This document shows, piece after piece, positions 25,020 to 35,297 of a DNA stretch of 64,000 nt (the first letter of the stretch is position 1; each line of letters starts with the position of its first letter). The position numbers and the translations under genes are program-made. Source of the DNA: Rheum nobile (lineage: Eukaryota > Streptophyta > Magnoliopsida > Caryophyllales > Polygonaceae); NCBI GenBank assembly GCA_027886185.1, contig WOAB01000056.1, positions 13,826,001 to 13,890,000 of the forward strand, read 5' to 3'. The notes beneath the pieces are model-generated. The model ran no database searches. It was not told where the DNA came from and was given only the letters and a program-made list of their open reading frames with translations.

Positions 25020-27602
25020 CTAGTCGAGAGCGGTCTTGGATTTTCCACCTGTGATTGGATTTGCCCAGCCATCAAGAATGGGTTTTGCAATGGCAGAGGT
25101 TGACAAGGCCTGCAGATCAGGTTTCAAATTCCACGAGCCTGACCAAATTGACGCGCTTGAGTTATTTTCCTGGTCCTGTAAAGTTGGTGTGCTAGAAGAC
25201 TTCCTCACTCCCAGCAAACCATCAGCTATAGCATTGGCTTCAGAAGCCAGATTGTTTCTGCTTGATGCTTTTGTCCTAAGAGCTAAGCCCTTCCCTGCAA
25301 TTGCCGAAAACCAACCACCAATGCCGTTCTCTTCCTTTATAATCTTCTCCGGTGTATGTGAGGTAAAATCAGCTTCCGACTTCTGGCGTCGTCTCAATAG
25401 TTTGTCACTCCATATATCAGAGTCTGTGTCACTGGATTCTCCAAGTGACACATGGTTCCCCATTGCATCTACTGCACTAACATTAGCAAAACTTCTAGAT
25501 TTCCCATGAAGGCTCAAAGGAGGCTTCGAACCTGGGGATGGTTTCATCGATGATCCATTTTCAACAGAACCAGCACTTCCTTTATTATAGACGGCCATTT
25601 CAAAACCTTCAGATTGGGTCCTCCGGGGACGTGATTCCCCAAGTCCATAATAGCCTTGTAAGGAACTCATTGCTGGAGAGACTTTGTGCTCTGGAGTCGC
25701 TTTCAGGGATTCAAAGGAATCAAGGATATCGGGCAGTATACGCCGAGGTGGGGTCTTTACAGATACAGTAGGCCTGCATCAAGATATACCAATGCAAATC
25801 AAAGTGTCAATGCACCAATCACCAGCAATATCATCCCAATATATAATTATTTGAAGATAAAGATTTTAGGTAGGGTTATTTTGAGTCACAATTTTTTTTG
25901 TGAATATCACTGTTTTGCACTTGAATTGAGATTTTCTTCCGAGAACCCAACATTCTCTGGTTGGATCAAGTTTGGTCAATTTTTCAGAATATGTTTTGAG
26001 AAGTCTCATGACAACCTTCCAATTCCTATAATTGTTTCCATTTAACTAATTATGACAGCAGTATTTGAGCATTTCACAGTTCATGCTTCATCTACAGTGG
26101 TCCATTTCCATTTTCCAGGTCAGTGATGACATTACAATAAAACTGATAGATTCTGCTACATATTGTCAAACGTTTATGCAAGTTAATGAGAATAGAAGTA
26201 TCAATAAGTGTCATACGAAATTTACATCAGAAGCTAAGGCTATTCTAGAAAAACATTTAGAAACGCAGATGTAAATTTATGCATGACATGACCAAATAGT
26301 AGAACTAGGATTTCTGTCTCAAAAGTTACATCATGTCTTTTGCAACTTTGTGTAGAAAGCGACATTGTAAATTATTTCATAGAGTCTGAGTCTCTATCAA
26401 TCATATTGCAATTATTCTTGAAAGCATAGCATATACAATGATAACATATTGAAGCAATTCTATATTCGAACTAGATGTGATAACATTGCTAAGAACCATG
26501 ATTGACCTGAATACATAGTGATGATGAGTAGGGAACTGCAAAATGCTATGATATGAACCAATCATCTGATTTAGGGAAAGGGGACTTTGAATTCAAAGCA
26601 AACTGAATGGAAGTACAACTAGAAATAATAATACCACACTTCACAATACTAGTATAAAACATGAGCAAGTCGAACAAAAGATACCCGGTAGTGCTGCAGC
26701 CATTAGACAAAGAAGGTGATGGGGGATGCCTCCCAGGTAGAGGAATACGAAGCGTCTTAAGAGCAAACATTTGACGATCAGTGACCAAACCATTCATCCT
26801 TCTAATGTCAGCCACCTAATATAACATTCAAGTTAAATGCCTTGAAGAAACAAGCCATCATAGAATATTGCCATGGCAATAGAAAGAATGAAGCAACATT
26901 ATATCCAATATCCAGAAATTTTAATGGAAAAAGGAAACTAATTACATAAAGAATCATGCAAAAATTTTGCACAACCCTGATACCTATCATCTTCCATGCA
27001 TGCTCAAGTTACAAAATGCAAAGATTATTCAGCACATCCTTAAGATAAAGTTTCACGCGTTCAGAAAACATGAAAAATGAAACATCATTCTTCTAACACT
27101 GACGTAGAAGGCACTTCCGTAACTCCAATCAATTTCCTTTAAACAGGTAAGTCCAGCTCACGGTTCTCAATTAGGAGCAGGGATATAGTCAAACAATGAC
27201 AAGGACACACCACTAGCAATTTATGAAAACATTACCAATTTACTTTGCAAATCAATGTGGAGAAGTAACCAATCCCTACACCACAGAAAACAAATTCTGT
27301 AGTATGAACTCCTAGAACGAGGTTGTATCATAGCCCAAATTATGTATCGAGCTTAAACCCTAAGCAATCACAAAGCTAATATACTGCATTGAAAGGCGTC
27401 AAAATACCTCAACTCCATATTTGATTGCAACTCCAGCAAGCGTATCCAGGTTGGAGACCGGATGCTCGAAGAATCGAGAAGGAGAATGGGATGACGAAGA
27501 AGAAGAATGTTCTGGCGTATCCAGCTTGGAATTCCTTGCAGGACCATTCATGAAATCTCCATTATTGTTTTGTGCATAATCACAGTGCTCACTTCCCATC
27601 AT
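25020..27602 (-). CDS. Soluble LysM domain protein, three exons
   Basis: Coding exons on the minus strand: 27602-27408, 26815-26685, 25773-25020. They total 1080 nt, 359 codons plus stop, with GT-AG introns of 592 and 911 bp. The start is the first ATG of MMGSEHCDYA; the frame upstream has no ATG. A single LysM domain lies at about residues 46-92 (HPVSNLDTLAGVAIKYGVEV then IRRMNGLVTDRQMFALKTL). There is no signal peptide or membrane helix, so unlike receptor LysM proteins it should be intracellular. The rest is Ser-rich with basic patches (RRRQKSEADF, GESRPRRTQSEGF) and a C-terminus PILDGWANPITGGKSKTALD. This layout matches the plant family annotated as peptidoglycan-binding LysM domain proteins, whose function is unsettled. 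Confidence 0.92.
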
Positions 27603-28100
27603 CTGTACAAAACCGAATTTCCCAACACCTCTCTCTTTATCCCTTTCTCTCCCTGAAATTGTTCCTAATTCAACCAAAATCCCATGCCAATATCAAATCC
27701 AAGAAAAAAGTGAAAATAAATCTTTCACGTCGCACAGCGAGCTCCAAAACCGACAAAATCTAGCGAAACCTAAACAGATTCCTCAGATGAACGCGAATCT
27801 GACTCCGTCAATTAGACGGCAACAATAATGCGCAAACAATACAGATCGCCGAAAGTGATAATCGGACGAAGAATGCTAGACGAGTCGCGCTGGAATCTGA
27901 GAAAACGGATCGGATTCGCAAGCAAAAATGAAACAAGATCCTGTTAAAAATTTGCAAGTATCAATCGCAGAAATTAGAGAGAGAGAGAGTCGTAGATCTA
28001 GAGAGAGAAAGCTGGAATATTTTTGTGGATTGTGTGGCAAAATTTCGGTGTTTATGGATTCTTTTAATAAATCGTAAAATAAAAAAGGCATAAGCGAGGG
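27603..28100 (-). promoter_or_regulatory. 5' leader and promoter side of the LysM gene
   Basis: On the minus strand the leader carries pyrimidine-rich CT runs (agagagagag on the plus strand at about 27975-28010), common in plant 5' UTRs. No reliable TATA box was seen. Confidence 0.4.
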
Positions 28101-29616
28101 CTGTGTTGGTGTTTGCTGGTTTTTGCTTTTCCAATTTTCTCCTCAGTGTTTCCAGATGCTGGAATTTTTTGTGGATTCTTTTTAGGGGACTGCCTAATCC
28201 TATCGTGACTATTTAGCCAAATACTGTATAACACTTTTGTAATTGTACATTGACTAAAATACCCCTTTATATACAAAATCTCTACATATGTGCATTCATC
28301 CTCAAACTATTGACATTAATACTAGTAGACGCCACTTTATCGTTGTAAAAATAGAAAACCTGAAATGATAGAGTCTAAGTGAAGCAGAAATCAAGCAACC
28401 GGAAGAATATAATGCAATTGCCTAAGAAATCAAACCAAGTGGCAGATTAAGTAAAATTTTGAAAGATTATCAGCGGAGTATCGTCCTCATACATGAACTT
28501 TTCCCATCAGTAGACAGGCCAAATGGCATTGAAAATGTTTAGGGCAGAGGACATGACATTCAGGGGCGGATTTTTTCAATTTCTATTATGTATATGTAAA
28601 ATGATGAATAAATTACAAAAAAACTGTATTAGTCTAGTGGTATTTATCTTAAAATTTATGAAAAAAAACTAGAGGTCATGAGTTTAATTTTTTAATTCCT
28701 CCCCCAATCCTTCTTTTTATTTTTGTTAAGAACTTGAGTCTTAATTGCCTTATTAAAATCTTTGTATTTATTAAACATGTTTATTTATTTTTAAATTTTT
28801 TTTCCTTTCATGTTTTAATTTTTTTAATGAAATGAAAATTGAAAATCTTACATTCTTTAGAAAAAATTTAAAAACATTAAAGAATAGAGTATATATTGCA
28901 TACATTAATCAAATTCAAAAAGTGGATCTCATATTTTTTTTTGAAGCGAAAAATATGTGAAACTAAAATAGCACACCAATTGCCACTGATGACATTTACC
29001 ACTTTAACATTATGGACATGGGAAAGGGATCATTCAAACATTTACAATTTCGTAGTTGATAAAAATCTGAACAATATATTAGATTTCTTTGTTCTATTAA
29101 ACACATGTTAGCTAGCTATGTGAATGGTCATTCTCCCTATAAAATATATTAAAATAATAAATATAAACTACACTAATATACAACAATAATTTGGATGCGT
29201 TGAACGAAAGAGATCGATAAAACAGTGTGACTTTGTTATGATGATAGCCTTCAGATTTCATATAGGTTGGACAAGAAATAATCTGGATGCATTAAACAAA
29301 AGGGGATAAAACAGTGTGACTTCGTTATGATGATATGATGACCGCAAGCGAGACCGGAAGAGAGATGTGCATATTAATAGAAGAGATAATACACTTTGGC
29401 CTTAGAATTTATCTTTATCATAGGGTTATTTTGTTATAATAATAAAAATGTGTGTTGCAGACTTGCAGGTTAGATTTAGGTGTGATGATATGCAATACAA
29501 TTATGTTTTTAAACCCATAGTCTCGGCGCTCTCCGATTTTGTTAGTTTTGTGGTCTTTAGCGTATAAATTATTGGACATATCATGACCTTTTTTAAAATG
29601 GAGTTTTTGATTTTTT
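28101..29616. other. AT-rich intergenic sequence with minor repeats
   Basis: No gene was found. Positions 28563-28690 resemble the end of a tRNA-box element: ggggcggatt, then an A-box-like tagtctagtgg (28630) and a B-box-like ggtcatgagttta (28674). Positions 29185-29250 and 29277-29335 are a diverged direct repeat (gataaaacagtgtgact shared). Confidence 0.45.
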
Positions 29617-29805
29617 AACCCTGAGTTTTTGACTCGTTCCACCAAATACCCCTCCATTCTCTTTTCACTAAACCCTAGCGAAGTCCCCGCGCTGGCTGTC
29701 GACCACCAGGAAGTCATTTCCGTCGAGCGACGGCGCCGCCATGGCCGCCTCAGCGTCCCCGACGATCACCTCCGGCGCGATCCCGGCGGCGGTGAATTCT
29801 CCATG
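29617..29805 (-). pseudogene. DUF1442-like fragment, left arm
   Basis: Minus-strand translation gives EFTAAGIAPEVIVGDAEAA followed by SLDGNDFLVVDSQRGDFARV and then a stop. The DFLVVDS..R.F motif recalls plant DUF1442 (Rossmann methyltransferase-like) proteins; the match is from memory. It is fused in frame to the BRUTUS-like exon at 29805. Confidence 0.5.
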
Positions 29806-30590
29806 CTCCTGTGCAAAAGACAGCTCCGCGTCTACAGCAGGAAATATCACCTTGTCCTCAGCAATGCTGCATTGAGAAATGATTATTCGATTACATCAAG
29901 TAAGATAATGCACATATATATTAAGCAAATGAAGACTATCGTTTTGGAGAAATGCAAACACTGCAATTTGCAAGTTCATCTATTCAATAATTTTTCTCTC
30001 TCAGTAAAGCTTTAAGATATTCTATCACTTGATAGAAGTAATCTTAAACATCATGCAGTAATTCAATAATAGGTTCTTAAAGAGCAGAATTAGTCGAAAA
30101 TATGTCTACTAGATACAGAATTATACAGCACAAACAACACATTTAATTCCTCTCACCTTTACTTTATATGCTTACTGCCTAGACCATATCAAAAGCATTC
30201 AAGCCCCTGACTCACTACTCAGATGACCCAAAAGACTTAATCAGACAAGATAAAGTAGCTTAGACTTCTAAGTTGAACAATTATTATTCTACATAATACA
30301 AGATGATCCAAACTGCCCAATTTGACTACATAAATCAACAAAACATGACTTTCTTTTAGTGTTTACTGAAGTTTTAGATTTTTAAGTGAAACACTTATTG
30401 CATCCATACCTATGAAAGATGCACACTTCAGCAATGAAGTGCAGCCTCTGGTTGAAAGCACGTAGATCAGAAAAGTCTCCACCTAGTTGTATCTGTCTAG
30501 CAGCTTTAGCTATATCTTCCAATTCCACTTTTATGGCTTTATGCCAATGCAATATCTCATCAATTGGGGCTAGAAACTCTTTTCCAGTTA
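29805..30590 (-). pseudogene. BRUTUS-like hemerythrin-domain fragment (two exons, intron kept)
   Basis: Exon A (about 30590-30410) encodes FLAPIDEILHWHKAIKVELE, then IAKAARQIQLGGDFSDLRAF and QRLHFIAEVCIFH. Exon B (29866-29805) encodes SIAEDKVIFPAVDAELSFAQEH. The splice joins a split Ser codon (AG|C) across a 543-bp GT-AG intron. This is an internal hemerythrin-like repeat of the BRUTUS/BTSL iron-sensing E3 ligases, with the helix-bearing HWH and FH residues present. The rest of the gene (other hemerythrin repeats, CHY and RING zinc fingers) is absent, so it is a captured piece. Confidence 0.82.
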
Positions 30591-30798
30591 CAGTACATTC
30601 CATGTGCTTTCTCTTTCCTGTATGGGATACAACACATGGACAAGAAGCTTTGCTGCTTTGTGATCTGAAGGGTTTGGTGTCATTATCTTGACAGCAACGA
30701 GGAGTTAAACAATAGGAGATGTGTATTGTTGAAAACCTTTATTAGATGAGAGTCATGCCAAATTTCATGTTTTGATATGTTGAAGCCTTCGGATGCAG

Positions 30799-31315
30799 AT
30801 TTCTAGATCCATAGGAGATGTGTATTTGAAGAAGGCAGAGTACAATAGAGAACCTCTATATGCCAAATTCCGCCTGCGTGAGCCTTTCAAGAGGCCAATC
30901 TTGAGTTCAGAAACGGCAATTTCGGTGCATGAATTGCAGCCACATGATCAGTTCATAATCTTTGCCTCTGATGGGTTATGGGAACAGCTTAGCAATCAGC
31001 AAGCAGTTGATATTGTTGTGAAGCATCCGCGCAATGTAAGGCTTGCTTCTAGAATCCTATGAACCACTTCTTAAAATCATTGATCAATTCCATTTTATGA
31101 CTTTACACAGAAGACAGATTCCTTCAATAGCCAAATCTGGTTTGTGTTGAATTTTGCAGGGGATTGCTAAGAGGCTGGTGAAGACAGCCTTACAGGAAGC
31201 TGCCAAGAAAAGGGAGATGAGGTATTCGGATCTGAAGAAGATCGACAGAGCAGTTCGTCGACACTTCCATGATGACATCACCGTGGTCGTGATCTTCCTC
31301 GACTCTAGCTTCCAG
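30799..31315 (+). pseudogene. Clade-D PP2C phosphatase, C-terminal exons only
   Basis: Exon 30799-31035 encodes ISRSIGDVYLKKAEYNREPL ... DQFIIFASDGLWEQLSNQQA, and exon 31160 to about 31315 encodes GIAKRLVKTALQEAAKKREM ... VRRHFHDDITVVVIFLDS. The intron between them is GT-AG, 124 bp. The metal-binding Asp motifs ASDGLWE and HDDITVV are present, but the N-terminal half of the catalytic domain is missing in this orientation. The 3' end runs directly into an antisense copy of the PP2C 5' exon. Confidence 0.88.
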
Positions 31316-31324
31316 ATTTTTGAT

Positions 31325-31475
31325 ATAGCGCGAGGTTTCAGGGCCACCGTGGCCATCATAAACACCAACAAAGGTACCAACCGGACCCGAATCGGTTGAG
31401 CCCAAGCTTCCAGATTCAATCTGGCTCTGATCCTCAAGTAGGTTGTTGGCTTGGACAACAGCCATGGAGAATTCA
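31325..31475 (-). pseudogene. Clade-D PP2C, N-terminal exon fragment in inverted orientation
   Basis: The minus strand encodes GEFSMAVVQANNLLEDQSQI followed by GPVGTFVGVYDGHGGPETSR. This contains the catalytic DGHGG motif of PP2C family D. It lies tail to tail with the C-terminal exons at 30799-31315. It begins at the shared catggagaattc sequence that also forms the arm junction. Confidence 0.88.
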
Positions 31476-31652
31476 CCGCCGCCGGGATCGCGCCGGAGGT
31501 GATCGTCGGGGACGCTGAGGCGGCCATGGCGGCGCCGTCGCTCGACGGAGTTGACTTCCTGGTGGTCGACAGCCAGCACGGGGACTTCAGTAGGGTTTAA
31601 TGGAAAGAGAATGGAGGGGTATTTGGCTGAACGAGTCAAAAATTCAGGGTTA
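31463..31652 (+). pseudogene. DUF1442-like fragment, right arm
   Basis: An inverted copy of 29617-29805, reading EFTAAGIAPEVIVGDAEAA then SLDGVDFLVVDSQHGDFSRV on the plus strand. It differs from the left arm by a few substitutions (for example N to V before DFLVV). Confidence 0.5.
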
Positions 31653-32250
31653 TTACACGAAATTGTCAAAATCTTAAAAAAATTTGCGAAAAAGTCAAAA
31701 ATTCAGAATTATCAGGCGAAATTTCCGTTTTTAAAAAGTGTGCTAGATTTAAGCGTGGAAGATTAGGATAAAAAAAGTTTTTATAGAATGTTATGGTTTA
31801 CAAATTGAATTTCGATTTTAGATGTTGGACCGGGTTAAATTCCCACGGACACCTGATCCATCTGATCATCCTCCCCAAATATACATATGAAAACCCGAAG
31901 AGAATCTATGATAATCAGGTAAATGAATGGATGACGGGTCAGATATTATGAGATACATTTTGTTATTTAATAACCCTGACACCAGACATTTAATAGGTTT
32001 GTTCCCCCCACGTCATTATCATGGATACCACATACAAAACGAATAAGTAAACTTTAATTGTTTATTATTTTGGTTAAGTTACTCATGAAAGTTATAATAG
32101 CCTATTGAACTATTTTTCTTCAATTATAGGTACAATATGCCTTTGTTGGAGATCGTTGGATTTAGTTGAACTGGCCTGGAATTTTGCATTGCGGTCATAT
32201 TCATGAAAAGAGAGCCAGCCGAGCACTACAAATAGGCCTTAAAGCGTCTG
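31653..32250. other. Spacer between foldback element and hairpin
   Basis: AT-rich, with repeated phrases (gtcaaaaattcag at about 31636 and 31696) just outside the right arm that could be part of a longer degenerate terminal repeat. No gene is recognisable. Confidence 0.4.
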
Positions 32251-32251
32251 A

Positions 32252-32402
32252 AACATCAACCTTCCCTTCGGCATATCCTTCCATATTATGGTTGGGTAAT
32301 TTGAAAGCTCTGAAATCAGCCTTTTTAGATGTGAAGCATATGTTGTGTTAGGTGCATACCAACCATAATATAGAAGGATATGCCGAAGGGAAGGTTGATG
32401 TT
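32252..32402. repeat. Hairpin: 44-bp inverted repeat with 63-nt loop
   Basis: The left arm 32252-32295 contains caaccttcccttcggcatat. The right arm 32359-32402 contains atatgccgaagggaaggttg. The arms pair with one internal mismatch (near 32281). Transcription of either strand would give a MIRNA-sized foldback. It could instead be a rearrangement inside an old transposase gene. Confidence 0.85.
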
Positions 32403-32699
32403 GAGCACTTTTCTAGTAGTTGTCGGTGGTTGTTTGAGTCATATACATAGGAACTGTATGGGGAACAACTTGCATATTTGATGGAGAAGTGAAAGGTGTT
32501 GACGATCTACATTGAGGACGTACGTATGGCTTAAACCACACAAGGAGGCTATAGTCAGGGCATGTAATGGCATATGTCTTCATTTTACACTAGAACAACA
32601 AACATGTATATTTAAAATCAATTTATTTTAACTCAATAGTTTTTTGGTTTACAAAGAATATATACTATGGTGGAACAAAAAAAATAAATATATTATGAT

Positions 32700-33520
32700 A
32701 AAATTTGAATTATCTTTTAGGGTCGAGTATCGACACAATACATTCAAGGATGAGGTACGTGAAGTGAGTGCGGCTATGGAGGAGACTCGTGAAAATGCGT
32801 CCTTTGAGATTGAGATGGACAAGAACGGGTGAAGTGCTTGTTCAAGCGCTTTATACGTAGAGTGTCGACCAAATACCTAAGAACAATATTGGAGCAGGCC
32901 GAGGCTGTGAAGAAGGGTAGCACAAGGACGAAAGTCGTGATACTTGGTGGAGAGACTCTCAAGGGTTGCCTTGTCCCCACATGATTCAAAAATATATAGA
33001 TCAAGGTATCCCGATAATGTTAGGTGAAATTGATAATTTCTAGAAACATATCAAGTGGGACGAAGTTGGTGTTGAAGATGTTGAAGTAGATGATTGCATA
33101 CCCTTCACAGATCAAGAAGCACAAATGCGAGGCTTGATCAATGAATTTGAGAGAGGTGACATGCCCCCCGATCTCGTGTTCAATATCATGTCCAAGTATA
33201 ATGACTTCCAAAATCCGAGGACGTCTTCGTTGCAAGAACCGTCGAGCGACGACACCTTGAATTGGAAACTTAAGAAGAAGTCATCCAAAATGGGGAAGAA
33301 GGACTCATGCAAAAGGGATCAGAGTTGGGTTAAGCAAATGGCGAAAGAGCAAAAGAAGTTGGATTCCAAGAAGAAGTTGTATGCCAAGAAATCATTGATC
33401 GGATCTCGAGGACGTCCTCTGATCAGTCGAACGCGCAACAAAGTTTCAACTGCGAAAGTGAGAGTCACGGGACCAACCCAAGATGACGATGTCCAAGGGT
33501 TGATGAGGAAGAGGAGGTGA
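32700..33520 (+). pseudogene. Decayed FAR1/Mutator-like transposase C-terminus (tentative)
   Basis: Broken plus-strand frames give EYRHNTFKDEVREVSAAMEE, then LFKRFIRRVSTKYLRTILEQ, then PHMIQKYIDQGIPIMLGEID with a following KHIKWDE. A frame with FERGDMPPDLVFNIM ends in a basic tail containing RGRP. This order (helical part, C/H-type SWIM-like LPCPHMI..., then W/H..L segment and RGRP tail) resembles plant FAR1-related and Mutator-like transposases. There are several frameshifts and stops. The last 131 codons (33125-33520) are open. The assignment is by pattern only. Confidence 0.42.
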
Positions 33521-33918
33521 TTTGGCTCGGTATAACAAAATATGCATTTCTCTCCAAATTTTTATATTTACTATTAATATATTATGTAGCATATATAAAT
33601 ATAACAAAATATGCATTTCTACACAATTCTTTTTTGTTATTCTGTTGACCCCATTATGGATTGAAAATTAAATGACATTTTAAGTTTATATGCTTCCATA
33701 ATTAACTTATATTTTATAAGTATTAAATAATATATTATTGAGAAAAATGATTTTTAAGAATAGTTATATGAAAAGAAGATATGATTATGAAATACATTTT
33801 TTTATACCATATCGCAAAACACCTATAATTATTAAAATATAAATATTAGTTTTGTAAAAAATTATTTATATTTGGTGCGCACGCATGTCACCATGTAAAC
33901 GTGCGCATGAAGGTGTAC
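33521..33918. other. AT-rich spacer
   Basis: Runs of A/T with a short duplication (ataacaaaatatgcatttct at about 33532 and 33601). No gene or element was identified. Confidence 0.5.
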
Positions 33919-33923
33919 AAGTC

Positions 33924-35292
33924 TGATCAGCTCTACTTTGTAGTGCTTATCTAAGAGTTGTTATCAGTGTTTTGGGTGTCATTTGTATGGGTTTAGAGCA
34001 CAACTGTAGAGTATGGAGTTGGAGAGTAGAAGTGTGGATTCAGTGGTCTGGAGAAGCTTAAACGAAGATTTATTGAAGACGAGGAGTAGACCACTTGAGG
34101 AGACCAAGGAAGATAGAAGGAAGAAGCCACACAAAGGAGAATAGAGGGGAGCCGCGACCGCGGATGGAGGTAGAGTTGATCGCGGCCAAGTCGAATCATA
34201 GACCCAGCCGGGTCTACAGGCGAAAATCCGCGACCGCGGAAAATGTGCCGCGCCCGCGGAAAATTCACCAGCGTCCACGAAGTCGAGAGCAAAGTTCTAT
34301 TTTCCGCGACCGCGGATTTCTTTCCGCGACTGCGGAATGACACGAGAGCGAGCCCGCGAGGATTTTTGAACTTTCTTTCTTTTTACCTTTTTCGATTTTC
34401 TTTCTTTTATTATTTCGAACATTATACTTTATTTCCTTTTATGATTGTTTTCGTTATCTTTTCACTTTAGCTTTAGGGTTAGGTTATTTAACCTAGTTTC
34501 CCTTTCATTGTTAATAATCACGTTACAATTCAATTTTTCCATTTTCAGCATTGTTTTCCTTTGAACTATGAAGAACTAAGCACCCTTTGCTTAGTCCGAT
34601 AATTGAAGCCTTCATTTGATTCATGATTGTGAGGTTATAACTCTATTTCCTATTCCTTTGGATTATATCTTTTCTCTTGAGCATATTCTTATCGATTCTT
34701 ATTAATTTGACTGGTTTGGCCAACTAGTTGAAATTAGTAATTGTCTATTGCTAGGGTTTGGATATTTCGGGTTGAGATTCCTTATCTGTTGTAGCATCCA
34801 TGATATTCTAGGACTGGTAGGACTAATTTATTATGAAAGAGATTTGATTATATGTTAAATACTGCGGGTCGTGGTGTTGCATGTATCCTGGTTAATTCCT
34901 ATGCTTCTTGTTGCTATTGAATTAAATCTTGAAGGTTGGTAGGGATTGTTTAATAGTTAGGGTTGCCTGGACTGGTAACTAATTCAGAATAGGGACAGGA
35001 ATAATCAAAGGAAGGAATATAGATAACCTAGGACCAATCAATCATATGAATGGTGGATATTTGTTTGGCTAAGTATTTTCCCCAATTGATTTCAACATTT
35101 TGTTTTGTTTACTTTGCTTTGTTTACTTGTTTCACAACAATCAACCAATTCCCCCCTTTGTTACCTTTGACATACGACTTTGCACTCTGAAAGATTACTT
35201 CCTCCCTGTGGGATTCGACCCTTGCTTGCCTTTGTTACTTGTTTAGGTTTGTTTAGAATTATTTTGTTTAGGCGCCTCGACAGCGTCTATCA
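33924..35292 (+). mobile_element. Solo LTR of the Athila-like family
   Basis: Starts TGATCAGCTCTAC and ends GCGTCTATCA. It is homologous end to end with the LTRs at 42752-44084 and 46306-47683. Identical 5-bp duplications, aagtc, lie at 33919-33923 and 35293-35297. There is no internal sequence, so it is a solo LTR left by recombination between two LTRs. It contains the GC palindrome cluster (34155-34340). Confidence 0.93.
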
Positions 35293-35297
35293 AAGTC

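Larger units (their letters stand above)
29617..31652. mobile_element. Foldback element carrying three host-gene fragments (Pack-type candidate)
   Basis: About 190-bp inverted arms at 29617-29805 and 31463-31652 are nearly identical when one is reverse complemented. Both encode the same outward-reading DUF1442-like fragment. Between them lie two BRUTUS-like exons on the minus strand, two PP2C 3' exons on the plus strand, and a PP2C 5' exon on the minus strand. Introns are retained, so the fragments came from genomic DNA, not cDNA. This is how Pack-MULE-type or template-switching events capture genes. No transposase and no clear TSD is seen, so the class stays open. Confidence 0.72.

Noticed and set aside
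30419..30691. 90-codon plus-strand frame
   Set aside because: Antisense of the BRUTUS-like exon.
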